A program made the translations under genes and the position numbers. From Bifiguratus adelaidae (lineage: Eukaryota > Mucoromycota > Endogonomycetes > Endogonales), in assembly GCA_002261195.1 (NCBI GenBank), contig MVBO01000144.1:1-38149 (forward strand): DNA of 38,149 bases. The letters are read 5' to 3'. Each line of letters starts with the position of its first letter. Positions within the stretch are counted from its first letter, which is position 1. This document shows, in pieces, positions 20,201 through 29,204 of this stretch. The notes under the pieces are model-generated. The model ran no database searches. It was given only the letters and a program-made list of their open reading frames with translations, and was not told the origin of the DNA.

Positions 20201-21250
20201 CTTGGCATTCAGTTTTCGGAACTGTCGTTCCTTTTGATAATCATTCAAGGATCCCACGACCACCACAATAACAACTGCGACGATGATGGCGACACCCTCG
20301 ACCCACTTGACTTTGGGTTGACAGCAAGTTCCGTCGGGATTCAGTTCAGGAAATCGAAGGTCTTCGATAAGACCGATAGTGAGGGAAATGAGAGCGGCAC
20401 AACTTAGCAGAATCAAAATACGATCCTGTAGAGCCTCCCACATGAGTTGTAGGAGCGACTTTGATTTGACGTCTGGCAGAACGTTTCTACCAAACACTTG
20501 TTTCCGTTGCGGGAAATGATAGTCATGATCGGAACTGACGGATAGGATGGACTTGCGCGACTTGCTCGTGGCATCTCGCTTTGGTCTTATCCCTGGTGGC
20601 GGTATCGACGGGCGTTTCGGCTCCGCAGTGTCGATGTCGAGGTCATCATTGTAGTGGTTGATATCGTCCAATGTTATAGGATCGAAGGCCACACGCTCAT
20701 CTGCACCGAGACCAACGACAGCGTCTGCATGTAGACCAGCGACAATTCCCTTCACTCCCCCAAGTGCATGCAAGAGTTCCAGATTTTTCGGATCGACAAG
20801 GGCTGTCAGTTGCTCTACACTGAAAGCAAATGGATTTTCAGGGTCGTTGTGAGGTTGCGCCAACTCTTGCACATTGTTTGGTGTAACGTAGTCGTCATCG
20901 CCTTTATTGGACATATCAAACGATGGACGAGGGGTATCGACAAGAGTATGCGAGCGTGGCGTGAGCGGAACGATTGTGTTGTCTGTATAACCGGAGTTGG
21001 TAAGGGAGATGGCGGAAGAATCGTGTACAGGCTGATTCGACCCATCAAACGTGGTGCTGGGCGATAATGACTGATGATATTGAGGTGGTGGAGAAAGGTG
21101 CGAGCGTTCCGTGTGTTGTTGACTGGTTGGGCTCACCTCCGTAAGTGCAGAAGGATCTGTGATAATGGCCGGTATGATAGGTCGCTCATTCCCGGATCCA
21201 TGACGTGAACCGTTGTTTGGGATCCGATTCTCCTGATCGTGATCGGACAT
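17279..21250 (-). CDS. PMC1: Vacuolar-type Ca2+-transporting P-type ATPase (Pmc1-like)
   Basis: Two exons, 21250-18241 and 18183-17279, give 1304 aa. The start MSDHDQENR is preferred; the frame runs 35 codons further upstream without family support. The 57-nt intron is in frame and stop-free, but splicing it restores GDGTNDGPALKMADVGFSMG, the P-domain hinge motif of these pumps. Other marks: CSDKTGTLTQNKM with the phosphorylated Asp661, VVAVPEGLPLAVTLALAYA in helix M4, EDPLRDGV, MVTGDNVLTAKSIA, and late membrane helices with QLLWVNLIMDTFAALALATD. The long N-terminal region (~300 residues, Ser/Pro-rich) contains the Pmc1-like NPFAFSVEQLTALVDPKNL. No C-terminal calmodulin-binding tail like that of animal PMCA is evident. 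It would load Ca2+ into the vacuole. It is convergent with the Arf-GEF gene, 240 bp apart. Confidence 0.95.
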   Translation of the reverse strand: MSDHDQENRIPNNGSRHGSGNERPIIPAIITDPSALTEVSPTSQQHTERSHLSPPPQYHQSLSPSTTFDGSNQPVHDSSAISLTNSGYTDNTIVPLTPRSHTLVDTPRPSFDMSNKGDDDYVTPNNVQELAQPHNDPENPFAFSVEQLTALVDPKNLELLHALGGVKGIVAGLHADAVVGLGADERVAFDPITLDDINHYNDDLDIDTAEPKRPSIPPPGIRPKRDATSKSRKSILSVSSDHDYHFPQRKQVFGRNVLPDVKSKSLLQLMWEALQDRILILLSCAALISLTIGLIEDLRFPELNPDGTCCQPKVKWVEGVAIIVAVVIVVVVGSLNDYQKERQFRKLNAKKEDRLIKVTRSGIQSMISVFDLQVGDIAHLEPGDIIPADGVFLTGHNLKCDESAATGESDAVKKASYEDCWRYLETHGHGRQDDTRSVSATSGVSRLESPVEANGSNFHGSSQGEDSRGFLVPPSPISPGGHQHFSGDNHKGKVKDVQPAHSAHPPDPFIISGSKVLEGVATYVVTGVGVHSFNGKTMMSLRQESQSTPLQLKLDRLANSIAKLGFAAATLMLIVLVIKYGAQYPKIPQDQKPSGTMIAADIVQIVITAVTIVVVAVPEGLPLAVTLALAYATQRMLKDNNLVRVLAACETMGNATTICSDKTGTLTQNKMTVVAGTFGTSLRFVKDLPENREDLIKLDDVPHKMAPVVANMMHEAIAVNSTAFEGKDANGEITLVGSKTETALLAFSQALGADKYSDIRDRYEIVRLYPFSSEHKSMTTVIKVPIYDAKGNLVRTIYRAHIKGASELMVSKCSSILRNRDSSYNEPGALVKTRELTPQLIERTNKIINSYATRSLRTIALCWRDFEHWPPPPSSNNNDEVPIEDVFGDNELTLMGVVGIEDPLRDGVTDAVEACQRAGVFVRMVTGDNVLTAKSIASQCGIFTEGGIVMEGPVFRNMPDEERDAIIPRLQVLARSSPEDKKILVGRLKEMGDVVAVTGDGTNGKQSEFRALPQAHCILSPLDGPALKMADVGFSMGIAGTEVAKEASSIILMDDNFSSIVKAIVWGRCVNDSVKKFLQFQLTVNVTAVALAFISACVSESEQSVLTAVQLLWVNLIMDTFAALALATDPPTPELLDRPPEAKTDPLISLTMWKQIIGQAIYQLVATFVLLYTDLTGLPPNSTQLHTTVFNAFVWMQIFNEFNSRRIDNRLNIFERIHKNLFFIVIFFICAGGQALIVNVGGVAFSVTRVDSVQWAIALIAGVISLPVGLILRLIPDDVVSWLIFKPSARERYIHTGVQRNPEEVPLGAVSVTQPTKVVDSEG

Positions 21251-22932
21251 GATAAGGAAACAATGTCTGAGTAAGAATGACACTTTCTGCAAGTCAAAGT
21301 CTTGGAGAACAGCGATGTAGCAGCAGACAGACGTTCGCCTGACAGCGTTGTGCAACAGATATCAGATAAATTTGGTCCAGTCTAGAAGCAAGGGTTTCAA
21401 GAAACGAAAAGGATGAGTCACAAGGTTCAGTCCACGAGCTTACTAGTGCATACCTGGTACAAAAAGATATCCTCAACTTGTATTGAGACTTCTCGTTGTC
21501 GCCACACAACTCCACCGGAACGACAAGAACGCCAAAACTATGCTATATCGTCAAACGGGAGAGGGGTGGATTGAATCGAGTGTCACCAAAAGACCACGGG
21601 TTACCGATGCTAGGTAGTCTTTTGCTGAAAACTGCGCTCTTTAGACCTTGTCTGCCAAGGGGGACTCTCTCTGAGCGGAACGACAAATACTGTCAAGGTG
21701 AAAGGTCTCGTCTCACTAGGGAGAGATACAAAGCGTCAAAGAGTTGTAAAATCGGCCAATTGCACGAGTCTGTACAAGGAAAGGAAACGATTTTAAACCA
21801 TCTATGCACCGAGATAGGGGTGACAGAACTTCCAGCAAGCCAAGAAGTCTATAGAATGCAATAGAGCTGAGCCTCAGCTTGCAAAAGCACCTATTGCCTT
21901 AATAGGAAAGAGGGCTAGACTGTTTTTGACTCGTAGAATTCCACACAAGGGCCAGCCATTTCCTTACAAGGGAAGCTTGATCGTTAAATGGGCAGACCTC
22001 ATAGCGTCGATTTAGCTGACTCGTGAAACTGGAAATTCTCCAAGGTTGATCAGATTGTGTGGATCAGGTCGTATTCCACCCATTTAGCTGAGCCTCCCCG
22101 TGATAGGGCGTTTTGCTATATGAGCATATTTCGCCAATTCGTCTGAAAGAAGGAGTATATAATTCCATCGGGCATTTAGTGCACCATTTGTATGGCTTGT
22201 TTGAAACAAGCGAATTGTTGGAACCTTCGCGAGTTCGATTGTATTTCACCAGCGTGGCTATGATTCCTTGCCTGTGCCTGGCTTCTAGACAATGCCAAAA
22301 TCGGTAACTCGGGATAGACGAGAATTTCGGAAGGGTCTTGCAGACGTCCATGGCTTCCGAGCGATCTTTTGGAAATGGTGACGACATGCACATAGTGCTC
22401 TCGTATGCATTTTAGCTGGTCATTATTGCTCTCTCATCTCTTGCAAATTTGGTGTATTGAAGGCCGCAAGCGGTTCGCAGCATCAAATTATGGTCAATGA
22501 TAGGGATAACCCTTATCATGCAACAGACGGATACAGTGACATCATACAAACACCTTCATCCCCGTCCAGGTGAGCCAATCCCGCGCTAGGTCGCTGGAAA
22601 GGTGTCCGCAAGTAAGTCCAATTCACCGCGGTATTGACCAATATTCTCGCTCATTCGACCAACATCATCACTCATCACTTTGTCCACACCATCAGCAAGT
22701 TCTATCGGCTGCAGGCATGATCCATCAACTCCCTCGTGCCGATCTCCCCAAGCCATAGATTGGAGCTATGGTTATTCGCATTGCTAACAAGCTTCCTGTG
22801 ACTGCTTTGCTGTCAATTCGAGAGACAAGACGACGATCACGACCTCTTTCTTCCGCTTTCTCTTGGTTTTAGCATCCCCTAGCCTTTCTTTCAAGTCCTT
22901 ACTCTGTCGTTATCCCCATCGACAGTGCTCTG
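21251..22932. other. Long divergent intergenic region upstream of Argonaute
   Basis: This 1682-bp region lies between the divergent Pmc1-like and Argonaute starts. Open frames at 21496-21864 (+) and 22064-22393 (-) have no recognisable domain. It holds a perfect 15-bp palindrome at 21865-21879 (arms AGCTGAG/CTCAGCT), an 11-bp repeat of its left part near 22084, and an imperfect GATA-bearing inverted repeat at 22498-22518. A possible 5' UTR intron of Argonaute runs from a GTGAGC donor at 22570 to a TTTTAG acceptor at 22872. Confidence 0.45.
22570..22872 (+). other. Possible 5' UTR intron of Argonaute
   Basis: The donor CCAG|GTGAGC at 22569/22570 and the pyrimidine-rich acceptor GGTTTTAG ending at 22872 lie 60 bp before the Argonaute ATG. 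The 303-nt size is long for this locus. This is based on splice signals only; an alternative acceptor ends at 22882. Confidence 0.3.
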
Positions 22933-25886
22933 ATGGAATTGACTGAATTTGTGCCGCGCCCTGGCTTGGGGAAAGCCGGCCAGCCGGTCAAGGTTAGAAC
23001 CAACTTCTTCCCTGTCATTAGCTTTCCCGAGAGGATTATTTACCATTATGACCTCAACATCGAGCCAGATGTTCCTCCTATTATCAATAGAAAGGTCTGG
23101 AAGCACTTTGAGGAGCTCAACCTCTCCGGAGCCCTGGAAGGGATACGGTCGATCTACGAGGGACGCAAGAATGTCTTTACGCCCAAGGAATGGCCGTTTG
23201 AGGCCAAGCAATTCGAAGCAAGTAATCTAATCATGGGTCTTGGTCATGATAGTGGCATATAGACAGCATTCAGAGATGTTGTGAGCCTGTCCTGGCTTGT
23301 CTTCATAGCCTGTCCGTATGTATATGCATGCATTGTTCGTGTAACGCGTCGTAATATGCGTCGGACACTATTCGTCAAGACTTGGGCCATGACCCTTCGC
23401 ACAAGTACGCTGACGGCTTTCTCTAGATTACCTTGCCGGAAGACTCTGGCAAGCCATCAAAGCTGGCACCTCGAGTTTTCAAGTTGCGCATCAAGAAGGC
23501 AGGTGAAATCAATCCGGAAGTTTTGCGGCGCTTCTTGGATGGCAAGAGGGCCATGAACAACGAGTGCTTGACGGGTAGGTCATACAACGGCAACGCACTT
23601 ATGTGACTGATGCGGCTTTGTCTAGCCATCATGGTGCTTGACGTGCTCATCCGCTATCAACCCTCGTTGATCTACTCCACCGTTGGCCGCTCTTTCTTTA
23701 CCAGAGAGAACTACATGTCTCTCGGCGGCGGAGCAGAAGTCTGGCAAGGCTACTATCAATCAGCCAGACCTACGAAGGGTCGCATGATGATCAATCTCGA
23801 CGTATCCGCAACGGCTTACTATGAACCTATTCCGCTCTATCAAATGGTTGCCAAGATTTTGGGCAGACGTTCTGTGGACGATTTCCGCGGTGGTCTCTCT
23901 GACAGAGATCGACTCAGGGTGGAGAAGGCCATCAAGGGCCTCAAGATCAAGGTCAACCATCGTGGAGAATCTTCCCGGCAATGGAAGATTATGAAGTTAA
24001 CTCCAACTTCCGCAGACCGCACTGTCTTTGATCTCGGAGAGACGGGCGAAAAGAGTGACGTTGCCTCCTACTTTTTGAAGACTTACAACAAGTGGCTGGC
24101 GTACCCATTCTTGCCTTGCGTCGCCGTCCGCAAGGGAACCTTCCTTCCAATGGAGGTCTGCGAGGTTGTTCCGGGTCAACGCCATATCAAGAAGTTGAAT
24201 GAACGTCAAACTGCGGAAATGATCAAATTCACTTGTCAGCGTCCCCATGAACGCTTGCAACGTATCATGAACGGCGTCAAAACTTTGGAGTATGATCGCA
24301 ACGAATATCTCAAGGCCTTTGGCATGAGAATTGGTCGTGACAACGAAGTGGTCAACGCTCGAGTCCTTCCCGTTCCCAAGGTGATTTACCACAAGCGTAG
24401 TCGCGAAGCTATCGTGACTCCGAGCTTTGGTGTATGGAACTTGAGGAACAAGATGGTTGCCGAAGGTGCAACTCTGAAATCATGGGGCGTCGTTTGCTTT
24501 GCGCAACCACGCGACGTTCCCATCGGCGACATTCAACGCTTCGTGACGGAGATGTGCGTGACCTTCCAGGACACTGGCATGGTATGTGGGACTTGTGTCG
24601 CACGGCACGCGTCTAATCCCTGCCTTTGCAGAATGTTCAACAGCGTCAACCCCCGATCATGCATGCTGACCCTAACGGTAACATTGAGGCGACACTCCGC
24701 GAATTGTACCTCCGTACTGGCAACGCTGTCAATTACAAGCCCCAAATCTTGATGTGTATCCTGCCCAACACCGGTGTCAGCCTCTATGGAGAAGTTAAGC
24801 GTGTTGCTGACTGCATCGTTGGTGTCAACACTCAGTGCATCCAAGCAAAGCATGTCCGCGATGTGAAGAAGCAGTATTGTGCTAATGTTTGCTTGAAAGT
24901 CAACTTGAAGCTTGGAGGTACCAACTCTTACATCGAAGACAACGACATGCCCTTCTTGGCCGATGGCAAGTCCATCCTTTTCGGAGCCGATGTCACCCAT
25001 CCTGCTCCTGGTATGTGTATTGACGTCGCATTCCTAATGTCACAACTAATGTTCCTTTGAGGCGATACTACTAAGCCTTCCATTGCTGCTGTTTGCGCTA
25101 GCATGGACACGCGAGCCTCTCGCTATGCAGCTGAAATTCGCGTACAACCCAGCCGGCTTGAAATCATTGAGGGGCTTGCGGAGATGTGTAAGGAGCTTTT
25201 GAAGAAATACTACGCTTCGACAAAAATCAAACCCTCACGTATTCTCTTTTACCGTGATGGTGTTTCGGAAGGACAATTTGCTGAAGTCATGCGATCTGAG
25301 GTAGCCGCAGTACGCGCTGCCTGCGCCACTTTGGACAAGGACTACAAGCCTGCTATCACCTTCGTTGTCATTCAAAAGCGCCACCACGCTCGCTTCTTTC
25401 CCCTTGACAGACGTGATGCTGATAAGACTGGCAACTGTCTTCCTGGCACGGTCATCGAGAGCGGCATCACCCATCCGACCGAATTTGACTTTTACCTTCA
25501 ATCTCACGCTGGTCTACAAGGTACATCCAGACCTGCGCATTACCAAGTCTTGGTGGACGAAAACAAGTTCACTCCGGATCAATTGCAAGACTTAACCTAC
25601 AAACTCTGTTACCTTTACGGTCGCGCGACGCGTGCGGTGTCCATTTGCCCGCCGGCCTACTATTCCCATTTGGTCGCTTTCCGTGCGCGTTTCCACAGCA
25701 AAGGCGAGTCGTGGTCTGAGTCCGACTTGACGAGTGAGAAGAGCGCCGGTGGCGCAGAACAAATACAATTGGACACTATTCAATCATACGGTAAAGTCCA
25801 TTCAGAAGTCTCGAAGTGTAAGTGGCATTTTCACAGTGTTTGACGGTTGCTCTGACATTACATTCGCAGACATGTACTTCATGTAG
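22933..25886 (+). CDS. AGO1: Argonaute (slicer-competent)
   Basis: Six exons, 22933-23217, 23427-23574, 23626-24581, 24632-25010, 25062-25817 and 25870-25886, give 846 aa, ending in SKYMYFM. Order: N domain, ArgoL1 ([16 protein letters not shown]), PAZ ([20 protein letters not shown]), MID ([18 protein letters not shown], with the Tyr, Lys and Gln that bind the guide 5' phosphate; [12 protein letters not shown]) and PIWI. The slicing tetrad is complete: Asp583 (FGADVTHP), Glu623 ([10 protein letters not shown]), Asp655 ([11 protein letters not shown]) and His792 ([11 protein letters not shown]). It should load small RNAs and cleave targets in RNA silencing. There is no long Gly/Arg-rich N-terminus. 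The first intron is best read as GC-AG and is 209 nt, about four times the local norm. The last exon is only 17 nt. Confidence 0.96.
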
Positions 25887-26154
25887 AAATTGTTCGCTTT
25901 AGAGTCATCTTGCCATCTATTTCCCTCTTTTCTATTTTGCGCTCTTGGCGCAATATCTTCTCTTAGTATAGTGTACACTTGTTCTTGATGATGCAATTCG
26001 CTCTTCGCTTTGTCGCCTATATTAAGCGATGCATCTATAATATTTTTCTCAAAGTATCGACTACACTCATGTTGCAAGACTATCAAGCATCATACAGGCA
26101 CCATCCTCCACTTTGCTGGACATCATGCTTTAGCTCGAAGAAGCCAGAAGTTGC
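25887..26154. other. Convergent 3' region, Argonaute/RAD51D
   Basis: These 268 bp separate two convergent genes and hold both 3' UTRs. AT-rich stretches occur near 25915-26050. The true last exon of the RAD51D-like gene may lie within it (see that entry). Confidence 0.4.
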
Positions 26155-27615
26155 TCATAAATCACTTACGAATCGCCTAGATGTCATGACCTCCGCCACT
26201 CTACCCATAGCCACATGCCGCCGAATGAGCCTGTTACTCTGCAACTCAGGCTGATTTTGCTCGAGATCTGCCTTGCGCTGGATGTACACTAGTAAATCCT
26301 TGCAAAAGGTCCAACTGGCACCTAATGCGGGGCGTGAGAACGTTGTATTGAAGTATGAGTGTTGATTAGAGACTTGTGCGGCGTGAGCGTGGACGGCCGT
26401 CGTTGTCAACTGAATAGGCACGTGAACATGAGCGGCCGAGCGCGCGAAGAGATATTTACCAGCACGGCAATGTTCTTGTCGATAGCTAATCGTTTGAGTT
26501 TACGGGCTAACGACAGCATGAGCGCATGGCCTAGATCACGTCAACACGCATAAGTGAACCCTTCATTGACGCACCTTGTCCTTGTGTGGATGACAAGAGG
26601 GGCGTGAAGAGCACAGAGAACGAATCAAAGACCAAGAGCTCGAGGTTTTCATTGAAGTTATGATCCTCATCCTAGGGGCTATATTAACGTGGATCGAAAC
26701 AAGCTAATGCCTACCTCTTCGACACTTTCGGTCACAAGACCCTCAATCACCGCAAAAGCCGTCTCGATATCGTAAAGCTCCAATGTGCGGACCCTATTCA
26801 GTAGTCGCGAAATTTCAAGGTGATCGTTCACATTGATGCATGGATTGACAGATTTGGCGGAATGCTGCAGCAGTTCGACTACGTGCGCGGCATCAAACGA
26901 CCCCGTGGTATCGAGAACGATAATCGTAGCCACTGGATCTGACAATAACAGATGAACTATGGTGGAGAGACAGAGCTACGCAAGAGTGGATAAGCCTCAG
27001 TCAATCGGTCGCTTTCTTATTCCCGAAAGCTTGCACTTACACTGGTCTTGCCGCCACAACTTGGACCCGATAATTCGCTAAGTTCTTGCGTGCAAAAGCC
27101 ACCATGGAGCAATTCATCGACACTATCCAGTCAAAAGTCAACTAGGCAACACACTGATTCGAGTCATTCTGAACATACGCTTTGATGCCCGAAGAGTGCG
27201 TACGCTGTGTAATGCTCGCATATTGATACAGATCCCATCCATTCGAAGCGAGAGGCGTCAGATGCCGTGCTACATCGGCTTTGAAGGCCTTGATCAGCTA
27301 AGCGGGACACCCTTCAGTCTATATCGATGCGATTCCTCGGGGCTTACCGGTCGAGATAAGCCTGTCTGTTGGACAAGGTCGTCCACGCTCCACAACAAGA
27401 GTTCTTGAGCTAGGACGATAAGGCATACGTCAGTTCGTCTGCAAGCGTACAATACACCCGATGCGATTCTCCGTGAGCAGCAGGCGGCTCCACGTTGTTC
27501 CCTTCGACATACCATTAGCGATGGATACTTTGCGCAAAGCGGCCAACAGGCTGTCGGTGTAGAATGAGCGTAAAGGGTCACAGTCTTCAGCAATGCGTTC
27601 CAGTTGAAAAGACAT
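26155..27615 (-). CDS. RAD51D: RAD51D-type RecA/Rad51 paralogue
   Basis: Exons on the minus strand: 27615-27513, 27409-27348, 27297-27179, 27122-27041, 26975-26715, 26671-26575, 26530-26460 and 26409-26170, giving 345 aa. The last exon either reads through to a stop at 26155-26157 (VSDL) or splices at the GTAAGT after TTC. The C-terminus is therefore unresolved. The Walker A motif is GPSCGGKT (residues 114-121), preceded by VDELLHGGFCTQELSEL. Next come TIIVLDTTGSFDA, Walker B-like LELLVFDSFSVLFTPLL, LMLSLARKLKRLAIDKNIAV and PALGASWTF. LDTTGSF and PALG.SW point to RAD51D rather than other paralogues. It would act with the BCDX2-type complex in homologous recombination. The N-terminus carries a helical region like the RAD51D linker domain. 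Intron 1 (103 nt) is longer than the others. Confidence 0.88.
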
Positions 27616-27981
27616 AGTGCAAAATAGGCGAGTCCTCTTCAGCAAGCGGTCGCATGCTCTACATGGAGCGAGTGCTTTTGTGGAGTAAAACTTTTCGGTG
27701 TCAGAGAGAACGGTTTACGCGCCAATTTCACACGTCAAAAGCGCGTTGGATGAGAAAGCCCGTTTTTGCTCCATATTGTTGATCCTCATGAAATATACAT
27801 GCGCTTTCCTTCTGACCAAGTGCAGCTACTCTATGCAAAACAAAGGTAAAGGAAACTTGATGACGAATGGACATACGTCCGCCAAATAGCTTAAGTTGCA
27901 GATGGGTCTTGAGCCCAACGCATGATGTTGCTTTTTGTACCGACGTCGCATTAAATCACAGAGATTGCGCTAGCCTTTCGG
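27616..27981. other. Intergenic, RAD51D promoter side
   Basis: These 366 bp lie between the RAD51D-like start and the stop of the unrecognised gene; both genes are on the minus strand. I see no RNA gene, repeat or supported coding frame. Confidence 0.4.
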
Positions 27982-29204
27982 CTAGAAACCCATTTCATCC
28001 TCCTGTACAACGTCGACGATGATGGTGTCATATATAAGTCTTGGCTCCGATATCACGACTGATGGACCGCCGGCTTCCATGTCCGTGTCTTGGGAGTCGT
28101 TGTAGAGCATACCGGAGCTGGTATTGGTATCTTGCCTGTCGGGCGATTCGCCCACTACAGTTTGTAGACTGAGCAGCACTTCAGCCACGTTGGGCGGCGC
28201 TGATCCGGCAGATAGCATGAAATTTGGACCAGCTCTTCGTGGAGGCTGTGGCTGCATCTGTATAGTGACGTCCACAAAGAGGGGGAATTCCGAAAAATAA
28301 TCGTCGGCGCCAATCTGCGCGAAAACGCCGGATTCTTCATTGTCCTCATCAAACATTGCTGGAAGCATGTACACATGGCCGGCCATGATTTGTATGTAGC
28401 ATTTTTGCACTCCGAAGAACGCCTTGTTGTCTGCTCGTAGATGGTTCAAAATGCCACTCGCAATTTGATCCACGTCTTCTTCGAGGATAGGTAATCGTTC
28501 TCCGACATGCGTCTCGTTAAGTTTGGCTGTTAGCCAACGTTCCAAGATACGCATAATTTGTGAGGTGTGGGCTGAGCCGTGAAGTCCGAGATGAGGAAAA
28601 GCAAGGAATCCGCCTCGACCGATGCCATCCCAAAGATATGTATTCCGGATGGTGGAAACAGACTCGAAGACGTCTTCTATGAGATCGGCACGAAATTGCG
28701 TCGGTGTTGTTGGAAGAGGAGTCGGAGTGCCAGACCGATGAGGTGCAGCATTAGGATTTAAGGTCAAATTGGACAAGCCGAGCGTAAGGTTTTGGGTGTA
28801 ATTGACGTTATTTAGTGGAAAGTCTTGACCTTGGTATAGGTGCTGCGTGGACATTGCTGGCGGCTCAAAGGGATAGGTATGGTGTAGGTTTGAGGGTGAG
28901 GATTGCATGGAAGATTGCATACCTCTCGGAGAGGCTGACTTTATGGGTATTGGCTGCGATCGGGTGAAACCGTTGGGTGAATGTGGAGGAGAGTCATTAC
29001 GAGTAAAGGACGCTTGATGCATGCTCTGGGATATATCTGATGAATGGCCTGAATTGGACAAGAGTGCTAAGCGGCGGTTAGTCGCGGTGAAAACATCCCC
29101 AAGTAAGAGTCAAATGGACCATACCAGGACAGGTAGTCAACGTGACGCTTAGGGCATCAGCACTCACCTTGAGAAGCTGCTGGCGATAGCGGGACGTTGA
29201 GCAT
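27982..29204 (-). CDS. Unrecognised protein with Ser/Pro-rich N-terminus
   Basis: Two exons, 29204-29168 and 29066-27982, give 373 aa. The first exon encodes MLNVPLSPAASQ, and a 101-nt intron with a GTGAGT donor joins it to ALLSNSGHSSD. The long exon has no upstream ATG of its own, so the small first exon is needed. Residues ~15-130 are rich in Ser, Pro, Thr and Asn, with SP/TP pairs that could be kinase sites. From ~130 to ~290 the sequence looks folded: FRADLIEDVFESVSTIRNTY, WDGIGRGGFLAFPHLGL, IMRILERWLTAKL, FGVQKCYIQIMAGHVYMLP and YFSEFPLFVDVTIQM. The tail is acidic. No signal peptide or membrane helix is seen. I do not recognise the family. Its length, codon-like composition and clean splice signals support a real gene. 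Confidence 0.75.

Noticed and set aside
21251-21355. Upstream extension of the Ca2+-ATPase by 35 codons
   Set aside because: The extra residues (MHNAVRR...) do not resemble the family, and the MSDHDQENR start is more natural. Kept as unlikely.
21496-21864. 122-codon plus-strand frame
   Set aside because: Composition is random-like, with no domain, signal peptide or splice partner.
22064-22393. 109-codon minus-strand frame
   Set aside because: No recognisable motif; it lies in the promoter region of Argonaute.
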